DNA of 64,000 nt from the NCBI RefSeq assembly GCF_013694095.1, contig NZ_JACEFB010000001.1, positions 1 to 64,000 on the forward strand. Direction: 5' to 3'. The notes beneath the pieces are model-generated. The model was not told where the DNA came from. It saw nothing but the letters and a program-made list of their open reading frames with translations, and made no database searches. The DNA comes from Thermogemmata fonticola. GTDB lineage: Bacteria > Planctomycetota > Planctomycetia > Gemmatales > Gemmataceae. The translations under genes and the position numbers were made by a program. Each line of letters begins with the position of its first letter. Positions within the stretch are counted from its first letter, which is position 1. Positions 10,901-19,617 of this stretch are shown one piece after another.

Positions 10901-11408
10901 TCGACTTCGATTCGCTGGATGAGTTGGGTTCTGCCGAAGATAAGCTTGGCTCTGGTGAGGACCTAGACTCATACACGGCTGCACGGGGGCGAATGACCAA
11001 TCCCTTCTCTGGGACTGCGGCGATGAAGGTTAGGCCAATAGCCGAAGGGAAGGATTCGTTGGCCAAGCGGACGGTTTCGTCATAAGCTTCACTTAGCAAT
11101 TCCTCGTCTGGGGTAACGTCGCGAATCTCAGTCCGTTCCGTTGGGAGAGAGGTCAACTCGGTGGCTAGAGTTATATTTTCTTCTTTGATGTTATCGAAGT
11201 CTTCGACCTCATGAATCGATTGACTAAGGGGAAAAAGAACACCTGCAACGTAACGCTGGAGGGGAGAAATGAGGAGGACTTCCGTGGGCGGAGGCTTCCC
11301 TTCGAACAGCTCATCGTACGGAATCTCAGGCCCAATCAGTTCCCTCCGGATGAGTTGGATCAACTCGTCGCGGAACTTGGTTCGTTGATCTCGGAGATTT
11401 TGACCCAT
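7986..11408 (-). CDS. drmA: DrmA-like SF2 helicase of the DISARM core
   Basis: A 1,140-residue superfamily 2 helicase. Walker A (FPTGGGKTEAYLG) is near residue 495, a four-cysteine zinc-ribbon-like insert begins at LRCPWCGTE near 595, a DELH box is near 700, STATIRRA (motif III) follows, and SSRIGRS (motif VI) is near 950. The HYEHFRSYHAAFYKYVEPTSVTP stretch after motif VI is typical of DrmA. The start at 11408 is chosen because GAGGAAAG sits five bases upstream; ORF extension to 11429 is possible. The gene follows the DUF1232-containing gene by about 55 AT-rich bases and overlaps the DrmB-like gene. In DISARM, DrmA is the ATP-driven translocase that works with DrmB to restrict phage DNA. Confidence 0.88.
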   Translation of the reverse strand: MGQNLRDQRTKFRDELIQLIRRELIGPEIPYDELFEGKPPPTEVLLISPLQRYVAGVLFPLSQSIHEVEDFDNIKEENITLATELTSLPTERTEIRDVTPDEELLSEAYDETVRLANESFPSAIGLTFIAAVPEKGLVIRPRAAVYESRSSPEPSLSSAEPNSSSESKSKRREWWHRIQLDLKPVPLRVDPERESGMAEVEVQEHLKVRYLYHRQADGTWLITVTLFNTRQSSPHSQRLSSQCFFQVGFEVRSPDDNFVFREYRSGLRAIRDPRSEEARLELLYRNRKAFAVGHGCATDWGEERDGRTNWVATSIIPAFKVAPIEPRIEGGDELCMYFLSGKDGSVTPEEILTALERLPTEYERWILEREAEVPGLPEHLREAARVNIQDCRTCLERIRAGIALLRTDSMLLEAFMLANRAMLMQQYHSRRPCRGVNQPWEDLPKSYEPTEPNTGRWRAFQIAFILLNLRSLVPGSDGKDHPDRQVVDLIWFPTGGGKTEAYLGLSACDIFYRRLRNPDDAGCTVLMRYTLRLLTAQQFQRAATLICACELIRRESPSQLGEKPISIGLWVGESLTPIYRRDAVRVLNRLASDDQHIENPFLLLRCPWCGTELDNRRRLGYVAHGNPRTVIFVCPAQPCPFSSRDKRLPVLVIDEDIYDQPPTLLIGTVDKFAMLAWREGARSIFGLGKENYNPPDLIIQDELHLISGPLGSVVGLYEGVIDLLCSWRGRPPKIIASTATIRRASQQCLALYNRPIFQFPPQGTDISDCFFAQENHSVPGRIYVGVFANAATSFLEAMVRALSALFQGCRTINLPEGASEDVRDPYWTIVQYFNNLRELGQAATLVETDIPDYINAIANRDKIPKELRRLLGPPVELTSRLSANEIPQILEQLNVTYPPGSAGHSVPPPDTVPLDAVLATNIISVGVDVNRLGLIVIVGQPMTTSEYIQVSSRIGRSDKVPGLVVTMYNPGRPRDRSHYEHFRSYHAAFYKYVEPTSVTPYSLPVQERVLHALLVIVARHLGGLQNPNQIDPRAQMFVDLISRLQERCNQADPDHAEVLQQNLQRLLDHWYAIRPSQWGRLGQPPEERPLMYPTGIEPRPEWRESAWATMTSMRNVDIECQLQVVCCYPDPDSCGDSHDS

Positions 11409-11464
11409 ATATCTTTCCTCAACCATCACTATATAACAATAAAAGAATTAATCCAAAAACAGAT

Positions 11465-14400
11465 TTATTCTTTAATGAGCCGATTTGCGGCTGTGGCCCT
11501 AATACGGACTGTAGACTCGTCAATGCTGGTGACTCGGACCATTACGATTCCGTCTCCCAAATCCACCAATCCTCCTCTGGAAGATCTGAGTTCCTCAACG
11601 GATAAGTTGAGGACGCGGCGTGCTAAACTCCGGCCTGCCCTAATGTGAGCGCTACGCACAGCATGGATGGCATCGAGACACCGATCATAGTGCTTAGTCA
11701 ATTCTGGGTCATTTGTCATGTATTGTATCGCTTGAATGCTTTGCTCGCAATGCATAGGTGCAATGACTTCTTCTTGCAACCAGTTCCGAATAGTTTGTTC
11801 GCTCACTCGACAGCCATGTTCGCGGAGTTGATCGCAGAGAGCCTTGAAGGACAATTTACATCGTTGCTGATATCGCAGGAGTGCCAAACGCCATAACCGT
11901 GCATGCTCCCGCTCAGAAGGAGGAAGCGATTTGTCGGCTTCAACGCGAATCACATCGCGGTCGGAACTATAATAGAAGAGGAGGGCATCTCCAGGTCGCA
12001 GTTCCCACCCCGGCACAAGCTGGAGTTCAGCCTCTTCCGGGTCGGCGGAGGGATCAAGCAAATGCGTAGCAACCTTGGCCTGATAATCCTTAGTCAGGAA
12101 TGCATGTCCACTGTTGAAAAGAACAAGTCGTGCTTCAACCGCCGCCTCCTCCGACGAGGGCCGGGCGAGGGCGGTGAGCCGTCCTCGGCGGCGGTCCACT
12201 AAACGGATCTCAACCTTGTCGAACGGATCACCGCCAGCCGGCTCCGGACCCGGCGACTCGCCATCGGCCGGCTCGCCCCTCGCCTCCGCCCAACCAGTGA
12301 TTCCCGGGAACAGACGCGACCGGCAGGCCCGTGTTCGCCGGGCTGCCGCGTTCCGCTGGACCCTCCGGATGAAGGCCCGGTACCATCCGACCTCGATCTC
12401 GTACAGGATCAGCCGGAGCAGGCTCGCGAAAGGCGGGCGGAGCAGGCGGGTCATGGTCCCCCGGCCGAACCAGCCCGAGATCACGTAGGTGGTATTCGGG
12501 TCGCACGGAATCAGGTCCAGGGTCGTTGTGACCGGGCAGACCGTCACGTCGTCAACCCGTTCGAGCAGATCCGCGTCGCCACAAAGGACCAGGAGCGACC
12601 CCGATGTAGGCCTCATCCGGCTCAGAGCGTCGGCTTTCGGGTTGTTCCGCTGGAGCAGTTGCCACAACGCTCTCAGCCGACCCTCGGCTAGGTCAACAGC
12701 CTGAACCTCCTGGGCCGTCAGGGAGGCCTTCGCGGCCATTGTCCCGGCGATCGAGTCGAGCTTGCCTGCGAGATCGGCGAATAGACGCGGGTGGTCGGCG
12801 AGCCGGAACGGGCACCGGAGGAGCCGGGTCAGAACGTTGAACGACAGGTCCAAGGCGTTTTCGAGTTCGGGAGGAACTTCTTCGCCCCGGACCTTGACAA
12901 GCTTTTCAAGTCCGCACACCGCCTCAAACGCCTCAGTGTCGCTGCCGGCGTCGACCTGCTCGACATCAACGGCCGCGGACAACGCCCGGACCACTTCCGT
13001 TTCGTAGCGTCGGACCGGGCCGGCCTGATCACTCGTGCCGGAGCGGGCCGTCTCGATGCACAAGGAGTCGATGTCTTCCTTCGTCCACTCCCAAATCGTG
13101 GAATCGGTTTCCTCGATGAGGGACTCGTCCGCATCGGCTTGGGACGTCAATACCAACACGCGAGCCCCGATGCTACCAAGTCGAACAAGAGACGCAGCTC
13201 GTCGAGCATTCTGCCCCGTTGCATCAACAATAGTGAGGGCGACCTGTTCGCCCTCCCCTTCGACGTACTCGCAGGCCCGATCCAGGTCCGGGATGACCAG
13301 CACGGTGGGCCGACTAATGCCGAAGCGTGAGGACCACGGGCAGATCTCACCGCCCGGCGTGAGATATCCCATCGGCACCGCGTCGATCAACCTCTGGCCG
13401 AACAGGGAAACAGCCTCGGCCGTCTCCTTGCACGTCTTGAGCGGGGAGGAGACGACGATTTGTGGCACGTCTGTCGGGATGGTCACCGGCTCGGCGGAGA
13501 GGAAAAGATAGTCAAGAGCTTGCAACGGTTGATTCCCATAATCGCTTTGTGGTGAAATGCGACCTCGAGTATCTCGTTGACTATTCTCAGGGACGAGTCG
13601 ATGGATTTGATCGATGGGTAGCCACTCGATGGAGCGAAGTTGTTGATCTTTTTCCCTGCGTACCCTCTCAAGACCAAACAGGGTTCTCCCGTTGTCAGAT
13701 CTGCAGCCGACGAACGTGCGAATTGCCGTGCCATCAACCCGCACCCTCTGCCCAGGTTGAAAGGGAAGATGGCAGCCACTCTCCGTCCTGGCCTTCCACA
13801 GCCCACTGAGGGATGCAAGAAAGCCGAGTAGCAACGGTAATGGCCCAGTCCGTGGCAAGATAAGGTAGGTAATTGTCTGCTGGCTATCCCCGCGCACGGC
13901 GGGACATGTGAGAGCCGTGTTCACCAGCAGGAATTCGGAAAGCGGAGCCCCGCCTCGGCCGTCCTCGAAAACCACCATGTTGAGAAACGGCCAGGCAGCC
14001 ACGGTAGCATCGATCAGGTCGAGCCAAGGGGGACAGTTTTTCTCGATGAGACTGACCGCCAGATCGGCGACGAAGTAATCATCGAGGAACCCAATCAGCC
14101 CCAGTTGATCCGGGATCACGTCGTTGTCCAGGCTGACGTAGTGAAGGGCGGCCCGGGCAATCTGGCGGTGGTCATCCGGGCGGCCGGAGTCACGCAATAC
14201 TTCGGCGAGGAATTGCACGTTCACCCGGAGACGACGAAACAGTCCCGACTCCAGCAACTGGCCCAACTGCCCCAGGGCCGCCTGGGCCTTTGCTGGCAGG
14301 CAGTCGTCCTCGTCGGCCGATCGGTCGAGGAGTTCGACAAACAGCTCCTCTGCCTTGGCCTTCTCTTCGCCGCTGAGTTGAGGGGGAGAGTAACGGGCCG

Positions 14401-14755
14401 GTTCCCTAAGTTTTTCTCGAACGAGGTGGGCGGCATAACCGGCAACGAAGAAGGCATCCTCAAGGAGACCAAGAGAGTTTGTACAATTAGGCTTTCCGCA
14501 GTTGTTCTGATAGACGAAAGCGAGCCCACCCCGTGCAAGCTCCGCAACCTCGTTGGTCGGACCGGCCTTTCGGAGCTTGTCGCCGAGGAAGAAGATGTCA
14601 CGAGCGAGATTGCATTCAAAGCCGAACTCGAGCCGTAGCCCTGCGACCCACTGGGTGGTGGCGGCGATCAGGTCACGGTCATTTCCATCCCACTTCTTAG
14701 CGAGTTGATCAAATTCTGCCAGCAAGGCACGTCGTTTGGCGTGAGTGATTGGCAT
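11465..14755 (-). CDS. Unassigned 1,096-aa defence protein with YkvA/DUF1232-like segments, in drmE position
   Basis: I do not recognise this protein as a whole. Near residues 205-240 it carries a clear YkvA/DUF1232-type signature: a run like ALHYVSLDNDVIPDQLG followed by GFLDDYFVADLAVSLI. A weaker related segment lies near residues 45-115. The middle has Rossmann-like strands (VLVIPDLD, VLVLTSQAD) without a P-loop, a conserved-looking GWFGRGTMTRLLRPPF block near residue 770, and a possible helix-turn-helix near 970-990 (VSEQTIRNWLQ). It is placed directly upstream of drmA-drmB, exactly where class 2 DISARM carries drmE; whether it is a DrmE homologue needs a profile search. Start at 14755 has GAGGGAG upstream. 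Confidence 0.7.
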   Translation of the reverse strand: MPITHAKRRALLAEFDQLAKKWDGNDRDLIAATTQWVAGLRLEFGFECNLARDIFFLGDKLRKAGPTNEVAELARGGLAFVYQNNCGKPNCTNSLGLLEDAFFVAGYAAHLVREKLREPARYSPPQLSGEEKAKAEELFVELLDRSADEDDCLPAKAQAALGQLGQLLESGLFRRLRVNVQFLAEVLRDSGRPDDHRQIARAALHYVSLDNDVIPDQLGLIGFLDDYFVADLAVSLIEKNCPPWLDLIDATVAAWPFLNMVVFEDGRGGAPLSEFLLVNTALTCPAVRGDSQQTITYLILPRTGPLPLLLGFLASLSGLWKARTESGCHLPFQPGQRVRVDGTAIRTFVGCRSDNGRTLFGLERVRREKDQQLRSIEWLPIDQIHRLVPENSQRDTRGRISPQSDYGNQPLQALDYLFLSAEPVTIPTDVPQIVVSSPLKTCKETAEAVSLFGQRLIDAVPMGYLTPGGEICPWSSRFGISRPTVLVIPDLDRACEYVEGEGEQVALTIVDATGQNARRAASLVRLGSIGARVLVLTSQADADESLIEETDSTIWEWTKEDIDSLCIETARSGTSDQAGPVRRYETEVVRALSAAVDVEQVDAGSDTEAFEAVCGLEKLVKVRGEEVPPELENALDLSFNVLTRLLRCPFRLADHPRLFADLAGKLDSIAGTMAAKASLTAQEVQAVDLAEGRLRALWQLLQRNNPKADALSRMRPTSGSLLVLCGDADLLERVDDVTVCPVTTTLDLIPCDPNTTYVISGWFGRGTMTRLLRPPFASLLRLILYEIEVGWYRAFIRRVQRNAAARRTRACRSRLFPGITGWAEARGEPADGESPGPEPAGGDPFDKVEIRLVDRRRGRLTALARPSSEEAAVEARLVLFNSGHAFLTKDYQAKVATHLLDPSADPEEAELQLVPGWELRPGDALLFYYSSDRDVIRVEADKSLPPSEREHARLWRLALLRYQQRCKLSFKALCDQLREHGCRVSEQTIRNWLQEEVIAPMHCEQSIQAIQYMTNDPELTKHYDRCLDAIHAVRSAHIRAGRSLARRVLNLSVEELRSSRGGLVDLGDGIVMVRVTSIDESTVRIRATAANRLIKE

Positions 14756-14788
14756 AGATGATTCTCCCTCAAGCACGAGCAAAACCAT

Positions 14789-15021
14789 AAAATGTCAATG
14801 AATCTTTAATTTTACAACTGAAATCTTTGCAACTCTGGAGTCGGATAAAGCTATGAGTCTACTCGATTTTACCGCCTATCGTCTGAATGCAAGCCGTTTT
14901 CAATAGTCGGACTAGCAGTGGTTCGAAATGTCTGCTCAAATTGTCAGCAGCAACGCAAGTTGGGGCGGTGAACTTCTTCAGACAGGCATGATACAGCATT
15001 GACAAAATGCCACCCTCTCCA
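14789..15021 (-). other. Intergenic gap, possible internal promoter region
   Basis: AT-richer gap of about 230 bases between the PLD-SNF2 helicase stop and the DUF1232-containing gene. A perfect TTGACA occurs on the minus strand near 14800, but I cannot find a convincing -10 box at the right distance. The gap suggests the DrmE/A/B-like part may be transcribed separately from the methylase-helicase part. Confidence 0.25.
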
Positions 15022-18000
15022 TTATTGGCCCTTCGATGTTGAGGTTTGAATGGAAGTTTGAGTGGCGAGGCAGACGAAGGCCAGCGGTGATGCGGCCGTC
15101 GCGTTTGTCTTGGTCATCGCAGCCAATTGACCCTGCAAGCTTCTGAGTTGGTGGAGACGGCGTGTTATTCTCGAGGAGATGCCTTTAAATCTCCGATGGA
15201 GGGCCTCCTTGGAGAATTCTTGCAGGCGCAAGTACAAGGGATCGTCAGGACGGGGGCGTGGCAAATCTGTCCCGACTACGCTTAGGGCACCTGGAAAAGG
15301 AATGCCCCGACGTTTGAGCTGCTGATAGGCTTTTTCGGAGAAATTCGGAACGAAGCCCTCATTCATGATGCCGTGATAGACGGCCAAGACCAGCTCGACG
15401 TAGACAGCTTCCCGGAGTAACTGGCGAATTTCCTCGGTCAGTGATGCTAAGCGGGTTTTGTGTCGCGTCTGTTCCGTTTGTTCCTCCTGAGCGCAAAGGG
15501 ACTGGACAAGGCTGCGGAATGTGTCAGCAAGCCGCTCCTTTCGCTCGTCTGTTAGTTCGGTCAAAACGCTATTACCAATGATTGACATCAATTTCGTAAG
15601 AGACGGGATGATCTGGCCGTCTTGTAGAGAGTAGTAACATACAATCTGTCTAGGTGATTCCAGAGAATATCGGACGATCTCGCCACAAAGCATACTGCCG
15701 TCGGGTGGATCGACGGCTGCGAGGACGTCCTCCAGGAGGCCGCTGCCGTAAGTCATCAGCCTGAGCGTGTTGGGGTAGGTGTCGAAAAGGTCGGGATGGA
15801 AGGTAATATCCTGCCAGGAGCCGTGCCAGTCGAATTGGTATGCTCCGTCAATCGTCGGATGGGGTCGGAAGCGGCGGCCAAAAGCCGTGGATTCGACGAG
15901 CGTGCGCTCCAGTTCGGGGAGTGTGACGGGGGGCGGTTCTTCCGCTTCGAGGTCCATTTGTTCCACCACGTACTTATCCAGATCGAACGCGGAAGGTTCC
16001 TGCGAACGGACTCGGCAGTTGATTTCTTCCACCTTACGGGCAATCAACTCGCTGCGCTCTTCGGAACTGGCCATGGCTGCGGCTTCGATGACCTGAGCAA
16101 CCTGGCTCAGAATTGGCTGGAGTTCTCCCACGACACTTTCGAAAGAAGCGATCCGGTCATCGAGGCGCTGATAAACCATCGCTTCGACGGTTCGGTCATA
16201 GAAGTAGTTGCGAATCCAGACGCGGTCGTACACCTGGCCGATGCGGTCGATGCGGCCAATCCGTTGCTCGACCCGCATCGGGTTCCACGGCATCTCGTAG
16301 TTGATGAGCACGCCGCAGGTTTGCAGATTCAAACCCTCCGAGGCCGACTCCGTACATAGCAGGATCTTGATCTCACGTTTTTCGCGAAAGGCGTTCTTGA
16401 TGTGCTCCTTGGTCGTTTCGACCCACGCGGTGCCGTTCCAGCGTTCGCCGCCGCGACCACTGTAGCAAGCCACTTGGCCCCCATAAACTTGCCGGAGTTT
16501 TTCGCGGAGATAGTCCATTGTGTCCGTGTATTGTGTGAAGATGATCACTGAATCGCGATGCTGGAGGATGTGGCGGAGGTCTTTGGCAAGTTGTTCAAAC
16601 TTGCTGTCCGTGCCCAAAGCCTGGAGGTGCGCTAGGAAACTCTCGATGTATTCGATCTCGCCCTGGAACAGCGCTCGGATTTCGCTGGCGGCTTTGTGTT
16701 CCTCCTCGGCTGGCAAAAGTTCCGACACGTCCTCTTCCAGGTCCTCTTGGTCGAGGTCTTCCTCCGTCAGCCAGGCCGCCGGGGTTTCGCCTTTGAGGAA
16801 GGCCAGGCGGCGCTCCAAGCTGCGCTGGATGGCGTAGAAGCTGCTCGTGAGGCGGCGCCGGTATACCGTCATGAGGAAGCCCAAACCCTTTCGCTCGGCT
16901 TCGTACTTCTTGTAGTGATCCCGGATGTATTCCTCGATCCGTTGGTAAAGTGCCCACTCGTCCGGCCGCATTTCGATCCATTCCGACTTCGGCTCGCGGA
17001 AGGGGATTCTGTCCTGGAGCCAGCCGCGGCGGTGGTATTCCCGCAGCAGGGGCCGGGTATTGCGGAAGACATACCGCCGCAGCGGCGTGTGGCGCGCGGC
17101 AAGCTCGCGAAGCGCGCCCTGGGCTTTCGCGTCCAGTTGCCGAATGATCGCCGCCGCGTTCGGTGATTGGGGGAGCCGGCGCAGTTGGTCCCACGTCACC
17201 GGTCCAAGCTGCTCTTCCGCCGCCCGGCAAAATTGTGGGTCCCACTCGCCCCCGGTGCCGAAATAATCGGCGAGCATGGACAGCACAAACGGCCAGTCGA
17301 TCTCGTCCCAGGGCCGCCTGAGTTCCTCGAAATAACGGAGGAAGTTGTCCTCCACTCCCCAACGTCCCCCCATCCCCAGGAGCTTCAGCAGATCGAACAC
17401 TTCCAGCGGGTGGATCTGCATCGGCGTGGCGGTCAGCAAGAGCAGACCACGCGTCTTGTCCCCTAACCCCGGTCGATCCTCCGGTCCTCGCAGCAGCTCC
17501 AACAGCCGGTTGGGACGGAATTGCTCCCGATTCTGAAAATCCTTCCGCCGGGCATGGTGCGCCTCATCGATGACGACCAGGTCCCAATCCTCCGCGTCCA
17601 GAAGCTCCTGCTGGCGGTCGCGCCGCTTGGCCAGATGGCTGGAAGCGAGGATCACCGGATGAGCATTCCAGGGATTGTCGACGCCGCTCCGGGGCCACTC
17701 TCGACCGCTGGCATCGAAAAACGTGCGGCCATCGTACCGCGGCACTCGGAGGCAAAACTTCTCGTACAGCTCCTGTTGCCATTGGAACAGCACGCTCTTG
17801 GGCACCAGGATCAAGACGCGCCGGGCCTTGCCTGAGATGATCAACTGACGGAGCGCCAGTCCCGCCTCGATGGTCTTGCCCAATCCCACCTCGTCGCACA
17901 GCAGGAAGCGCTCCGGGAACCGCTGGACAATAGTGTCAGCCACGCGGCGCTGGTGAGGCCAGACCCGCACGGTACACGTCGCCCTCCCCAGGCGGGTGGC

Positions 18001-18825
18001 ATTCGGCAAATGCGGCACGTCGCGCAGGAACTGGAAGATGATTCGCTCTCGCTGCTCGGCGTCCCTGGACGGACCGGCCGGCTTCTTCGGTGATGTCTCT
18101 TGCGGCTCCACCCCGAACTCATGGGTTGGGGCGGAGGAGGGCCGCAGCTTCAACAAGTGCTGCCGCACCGCTTCGGGAACCGGCAGCGCTACCCAGCCTT
18201 GCTCTTTCCCCTGCCAAAGCTTCTCGAACTTGACCCGGATATTGTTGACATAGGCGGCTGTCTCCCACGAATTGAAGACCACGAACGACTCGTAGTTTTC
18301 CTCCAGGGCCGTCGCCGTCTCGTTGATGCTCCCGGAAAACCCCACCTGATTCCCGGCGGCATCCGTAAACAGCCCTTCCTTCGGATGGTAGTAGCCCTCG
18401 GCTCGGCTCGCTGGCAGCGGCCGGCCGTGCTTGTCGGTCGGCAGTACCACCTTGATCTCCAGTTGTCCCGTGCCGACAAGCCAGGCCAGCGCTTGCAAGC
18501 GGTTGTGGACATACTCGCTTTCCGGCAGGCTCCAGCGGTCCATCAGCCGCTGTTCCAGCCGCTTTTCCAGCGTCGCATGACCGGCGCGGATGGCCTCGAC
18601 ATCTTCTTCCGATAGGTCCGCCCCGCACAACAGCCGCATCTTGCCGCCATTGCGAATCAACTGGGACACTCCCGCCGCCGCCACGGCTAGCATGGTGCTG
18701 GAGAAAAACCCCGCGGCACGGTCGTAGCGAATGCTCGCTGCCAGCGCCGGAATGAAAAAGTTCCGCAGCGGGTCGTCGTGCGGCCCATAGGCGATCTTCA
18801 GGCTGAGTTCGCGCAGCGTGGGCAT
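15022..18825 (-). CDS. PLD-SNF2 fusion helicase
   Basis: A 1,267-residue protein joining an N-terminal phospholipase D-like domain to an SNF2-type helicase. The PLD part has YYHPKEGLFTD and GFSGSINET near residues 145-165, a near-canonical HxK motif. The motor has DEVGLGKTIEAG (Walker A) near 312, DEAHHAR near 421, LTATPMQ, IIFTQYTD, and EQRIGRIDRIGQ (motif VI) near 855, followed by the FYDRTVEAMVYQRL stretch found in this helicase class. The start at 18825 begins a conserved-looking MPTLRELSLKIAYGP and avoids overlap with the PIN gene. Such fusions accompany DUF1156 methylases and DUF499 ATPases, and SNF2 helicases (DrmD) occur in class 1 DISARM. Probable role: DNA translocase with a nuclease-like head. 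Confidence 0.88.
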   Translation of the reverse strand: MPTLRELSLKIAYGPHDDPLRNFFIPALAASIRYDRAAGFFSSTMLAVAAAGVSQLIRNGGKMRLLCGADLSEEDVEAIRAGHATLEKRLEQRLMDRWSLPESEYVHNRLQALAWLVGTGQLEIKVVLPTDKHGRPLPASRAEGYYHPKEGLFTDAAGNQVGFSGSINETATALEENYESFVVFNSWETAAYVNNIRVKFEKLWQGKEQGWVALPVPEAVRQHLLKLRPSSAPTHEFGVEPQETSPKKPAGPSRDAEQRERIIFQFLRDVPHLPNATRLGRATCTVRVWPHQRRVADTIVQRFPERFLLCDEVGLGKTIEAGLALRQLIISGKARRVLILVPKSVLFQWQQELYEKFCLRVPRYDGRTFFDASGREWPRSGVDNPWNAHPVILASSHLAKRRDRQQELLDAEDWDLVVIDEAHHARRKDFQNREQFRPNRLLELLRGPEDRPGLGDKTRGLLLLTATPMQIHPLEVFDLLKLLGMGGRWGVEDNFLRYFEELRRPWDEIDWPFVLSMLADYFGTGGEWDPQFCRAAEEQLGPVTWDQLRRLPQSPNAAAIIRQLDAKAQGALRELAARHTPLRRYVFRNTRPLLREYHRRGWLQDRIPFREPKSEWIEMRPDEWALYQRIEEYIRDHYKKYEAERKGLGFLMTVYRRRLTSSFYAIQRSLERRLAFLKGETPAAWLTEEDLDQEDLEEDVSELLPAEEEHKAASEIRALFQGEIEYIESFLAHLQALGTDSKFEQLAKDLRHILQHRDSVIIFTQYTDTMDYLREKLRQVYGGQVACYSGRGGERWNGTAWVETTKEHIKNAFREKREIKILLCTESASEGLNLQTCGVLINYEMPWNPMRVEQRIGRIDRIGQVYDRVWIRNYFYDRTVEAMVYQRLDDRIASFESVVGELQPILSQVAQVIEAAAMASSEERSELIARKVEEINCRVRSQEPSAFDLDKYVVEQMDLEAEEPPPVTLPELERTLVESTAFGRRFRPHPTIDGAYQFDWHGSWQDITFHPDLFDTYPNTLRLMTYGSGLLEDVLAAVDPPDGSMLCGEIVRYSLESPRQIVCYYSLQDGQIIPSLTKLMSIIGNSVLTELTDERKERLADTFRSLVQSLCAQEEQTEQTRHKTRLASLTEEIRQLLREAVYVELVLAVYHGIMNEGFVPNFSEKAYQQLKRRGIPFPGALSVVGTDLPRPRPDDPLYLRLQEFSKEALHRRFKGISSRITRRLHQLRSLQGQLAAMTKTNATAASPLAFVCLATQTSIQTSTSKGQ

Positions 18826-18848
18826 GGCCAGGTCCGCAGCAGGAATCT

Positions 18849-19253
18849 TCACCAAATGCAGCTGAGGTTGGGTAAGCTGTGGAGTTGCCGATCGGCTGTC
18901 ACCAGCGGAATGTTCCAATACAAAGCGGTTGCTGCAATCATGCGATCCGGCATGTCCGGGACCCTACGGACAGAAATCTGCCTGAGGCAATCCGCCATAG
19001 CTAAATCAAATGCGACAACTTCTAACCCGCTGTAAGGTTGCTGGACGATGGCCACCACGCGGTCGAAGGTATCCGCGCTCAAACGTCGCTTTTCCGCGAG
19101 ATAGGTAATCTCCACCAGGGATACGGCAGAAATCTGAACCGGATCACCGCTCTGGATTGCCTGCTGAATCGCATGCCGTGCCTTGGCAGACAACCGTGGC
19201 GACGGCTGGGCATACCACACGACGGCATGCGTATCCAACAGAAGCGAGGGCAT
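18849..19253 (-). CDS. PIN-domain toxin, VapC-like
   Basis: A 134-residue PIN-domain ribonuclease. It starts with LLLDTHAVVW (first acidic residue), has LVEITYLAEK, then DMPDRMIAATA and LVTADRQL, giving the expected set of acidic residues. The start at 19253 follows the antitoxin stop by two bases, so the pair is an operon. In this family the toxin cleaves RNA and is held by its antitoxin. The pair sits inside the defence island between the methylase and helicase genes, as toxin-antitoxin modules often do. Confidence 0.88.
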   Translation of the reverse strand: MPSLLLDTHAVVWYAQPSPRLSAKARHAIQQAIQSGDPVQISAVSLVEITYLAEKRRLSADTFDRVVAIVQQPYSGLEVVAFDLAMADCLRQISVRRVPDMPDRMIAATALYWNIPLVTADRQLHSLPNLSCIW

Positions 19254-19255
19254 AG

Positions 19256-19495
19256 CTACTCGTTCCCTTCTGGAAACTCCTTGGGGAAATTGGCCCACAT
19301 CTCACGCCGGGCTTGTAGGAAATCTTCGAGGGACAAATCGGGCAAATTCAAATCCCGCAGTGAACCGTAAAAATCCTGGCGTGGCGGCTTCTTGGCCTCC
19401 TGTTGGGCCAATTCCTCCACCAGGGCCTCCACTTTTTGCCGGGCTTCTGGCGATAACTTTTGAATTTTTTGTACCAACTGCTCCAGGGTCATCAT
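19256..19495 (-). CDS. DUF2281-like antitoxin
   Basis: A 79-residue acidic helical protein. The N-terminal LSPEARQKVEALVEEL pattern is typical of DUF2281-type antitoxins paired with PIN toxins, and the C-terminal half would wrap the toxin. A strong Shine-Dalgarno (GGGAGGAAG) sits about 8 bases before ATG 19495. Stop TAG at 19258-19256 is two bases before the PIN start. Confidence 0.82.
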   Translation of the reverse strand: MMTLEQLVQKIQKLSPEARQKVEALVEELAQQEAKKPPRQDFYGSLRDLNLPDLSLEDFLQARREMWANFPKEFPEGNE

Positions 19496-19571
19496 GGTAC
19501 TTCCTCCCTTCTCCCGGCATTATACCTTCTCCGGCCCTCGGTCCTAGGACGTGGTCGCTTGGGCTGGCTTG

Positions 19572-19611
19572 TGAGGGAGAGGGGGAGACAAGGAGACAGG
19601 GGGAGAGGGGG
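19572..19611 (+). repeat. Purine-rich GGAGACAAGGAGACAGGG repeat, copy 1
   Basis: A run of GGAGACA/AGGAGACAGG units just downstream of the four-helix-bundle gene. A related run lies in inverted orientation upstream of that gene (20016-20048) and a third in the DUF1156 methylase coding sequence (22781-22826). Confidence 0.7.
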
Positions 19612-19617
19612 GCAATT

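Noticed and set aside
14789-15021. Promoter for the DrmE/A/B-like genes
   Set aside because: A TTGACA is present near 14800, but no convincing -10 box; kept only as a low-confidence intergenic entry.
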